64,000 nucleotides of DNA from Piromyces finnis. Lineage: Eukaryota; Neocallimastigomycota; Neocallimastigomycetes; Neocallimastigales; Neocallimastigaceae. The stretch's first letter is position 1; the number at the start of each line of letters is the position of its first letter. Shown here one piece after another: positions 62,430-64,000 of the stretch. The DNA lies in assembly GCA_002104945.1 (NCBI GenBank), contig MCFH01000014.1, positions 603,001 to 667,000 of the forward strand, in the 5' to 3' direction. The notes beneath the pieces were generated by a model. The model made no database searches and was not told the origin of the DNA. It saw only the letters and a program-made list of their open reading frames with translations. The position numbers and the translations under genes are program-made.

Positions 62430-64000
62430 ATGCCAAAGACAAGTCAAAGAAAAAAAAATTGAAAAATCAAGATTTTCAAGTATAGTTTTATTAAATTTTT
62501 ATATTATTAATTTCAAAAGAAATAGGATTGTAAAAATATTTTCGAAAATAACATCATCAGTGAATTTACTTGATTTATTATAAATTCAATGTTAATTTTT
62601 TAAAATAAATAAATAAAACACACACACACACACAACAAAGGATTTCAAAATTAATTTTTTTTTTTTTTTATTATTTTTTTAATTTGATACATATACCTAT
62701 TATACTTTTATTTACTCGTTAAAGAAACAAAAATTAAAAGTTGGTAAAAAGAAACTTGCTCCATCTACCCAAACAGACATTTCATTTAAATCAAAAGGTA
62801 TTCAAAATTTCATTAAACAATAATTTTAATGCAATAATAAATTATCATGAAATTTAATTGTTATAATCCAAATGAAATTTCATTAATGAAATTTTAATTT
62901 TTTTTTTTTTTTTATAATTTTCAACAATTATTAATTCATATTTTTTTAAAAAAAAATAAATACATATCAATTATATAATAGCCATTTATATACCTGACCA
63001 AGGTATAACAGAAGAAAAAAAAAAAGAGGTTACCAATTCAAGAAATTTAACATTAAAAGAATTATTAGTTCAAGTAAAACATTATAGTAGTGTTACCAGA
63101 AAAGGTAGCTAAGAATTTGCAATAATATATATTCTTCCAATGAATAAGAATATTTTTTTAATATCAATAATAATATTACTATAATGTTAGATGCCCTCAA
63201 TGGTATTAAAGAAATTTATACAAATTATCCTGATGAAATATTCTTAAATTTGGGAACAATTTTCGAAAAAACTATACCAGTTTTAGTAGACAAGGTATTT
63301 TAACTATTATTAAAGTAATGAAATTTTTTATTAGAAAATTATATTGAAATAATAAAATACTTATTTGTCAAACAGGAACCGGATGTTCGTTTAGCTTTAT
63401 TACAATTTTTTAAAGCTTTAATTCCAGATTTAAAACAAGTAATTAAAAATAATAATAATAATAATAAATTTATATAAAAAAATTTTAAAATTTTAAATTA
63501 TTAAAAAATTTTATGTAAAAAAAAAAGGACCAAATTAAACCATTTATGTCTGTATTTATGGCTTATTTATGTTCAGCAATGACTCATATTTTAGAAGATA
63601 TTCGACTTGATTCTTTAAAATTTTTAAAATTATTCATCGATAATCATCCAACTTTAACTATTCATTATTCAAATAAGGTACAATTTATAATATACCTATA
63701 TATAATTTAGTCGAAAATAATTATAAAAATATTAATATCAATGGTGGAAATATATATATATATATATATATATTAATATAGTTAATTCCAAACTTTTTAA
63801 ATCATTTAACTGGGGATATGAAAATGAATTCAAAATCAAGTAAATTCAAATTTCAAATTTATATACAATAAATATATAAAATATAAATATATACGATATG
63901 AATGATTAATTCGGATTTTTCTATAATAATTTATATAAATATTATAAAGATTCATCATCACTTTCAAGTTCATTATTAGTTAATCCAAAAAGTAAACTTG
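62430..64000 (+). CDS. IPI1: Pre-rRNA-processing protein IPI1/TEX10, 5' part (cut by the window end)
   Basis: Exons are 62430-62479, 62725-62797, 62982-63104, 63191-63294, 63376-63438, 63528-63677, 63782-63839 and 63950 onward, with phases consistent after exon 1. Family blocks: NQDFQKQKLKVGKKKLAP, DISFKSKAIYIPDQ, LTLKELLVQVKHYS, EPDVRLALLQFFKALIP and LCSAMTHILEDIRLDSLKFL, in HEAT/armadillo-like helices. IPI1 belongs to the Rix1 complex with Rix1 and Ipi3, acting in ITS2 processing and 60S maturation in the nucleolus. As written, ATG 62430 meets a TGA after ten codons. One more A in the A-run at 62450-62458 would give MPKTSQRKKKLKNQDFQ in frame, so a one-base indel in the read is likely. The 3' part is outside the window. 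Confidence 0.88.

Overview
This is a eukaryotic nuclear window. Intergenic DNA and introns are extremely A+T-rich, full of poly-A/poly-T runs and microsatellites. Genes are short and split by GT-AG introns, mostly about 60-240 nt, and the standard genetic code fits every exon chain I could assemble. The closest match I can suggest is a zoosporic fungus, most likely an anaerobic gut fungus (Neocallimastigomycota). This is inferred from the base composition, the compact introns, a long near-identical ankyrin-repeat gene, Asn-rich proteins, and a BBS5 gene, which implies a flagellated stage. I could not run a search to confirm the taxon.

Layout, left to right: the 3' end of an unidentified + strand gene (1-236); a secreted, probably GPI-anchored protein (655-1392, -); a three-exon glutathione S-transferase (4025-4965, -); a decayed ankyrin-repeat gene (6295-8790, +); an unnamed conserved-looking five-exon gene (10180-11523, -); BBS5 (12510-14861, +); the ribosome-assembly KH protein PNO1 (16044-17289, +); an L-serine/threonine dehydratase-like PLP enzyme (19080-21154, +); the SUMO E1 subunit SAE1/AOS1 (21898-24094, -); a coiled-coil protein (24849-25641, -); a type I membrane protein with an EGF-like Cys cluster (28005-30565, +); a long hexanucleotide array (31450-32187); a single-exon 1839-residue WD40 protein (35338-40857, +); a FAM114-family protein (44648-47976, -); a p24/TMED cargo receptor (49551-51051, -); a MAP kinase kinase (54552-56283, +); a 994-residue Asn-rich protein ending in a DGCR6-like domain (57201-61170, -); and the 5' part of IPI1/TEX10 (62430 to the window end, +).

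The genes are mostly unrelated housekeeping functions: ribosome biogenesis (PNO1, IPI1), SUMO activation (SAE1), early secretory traffic (p24, possibly FAM114), signalling (MAP2K) and cilium/flagellum (BBS5). There is no operon-like grouping and no recognisable mobile-element ORF. Exon structures were built by hand. For every multi-exon model I checked that exon lengths and splice phases keep the frame open. The exceptions are stated: the frameshifts in the ankyrin gene and the start of IPI1.

I found no convincing undescribed multi-gene system. The best leads are the ankyrin pseudogene with recent internal duplications, a perfect 31-bp hairpin at 53129-53195, a MITE-like inverted repeat at 3243-3370, a GC-richer island with tRNA-like motifs at 5620-5915, the membrane protein at 28005-30565, the DGCR6-domain protein, and several A-run indels that break otherwise good gene models.
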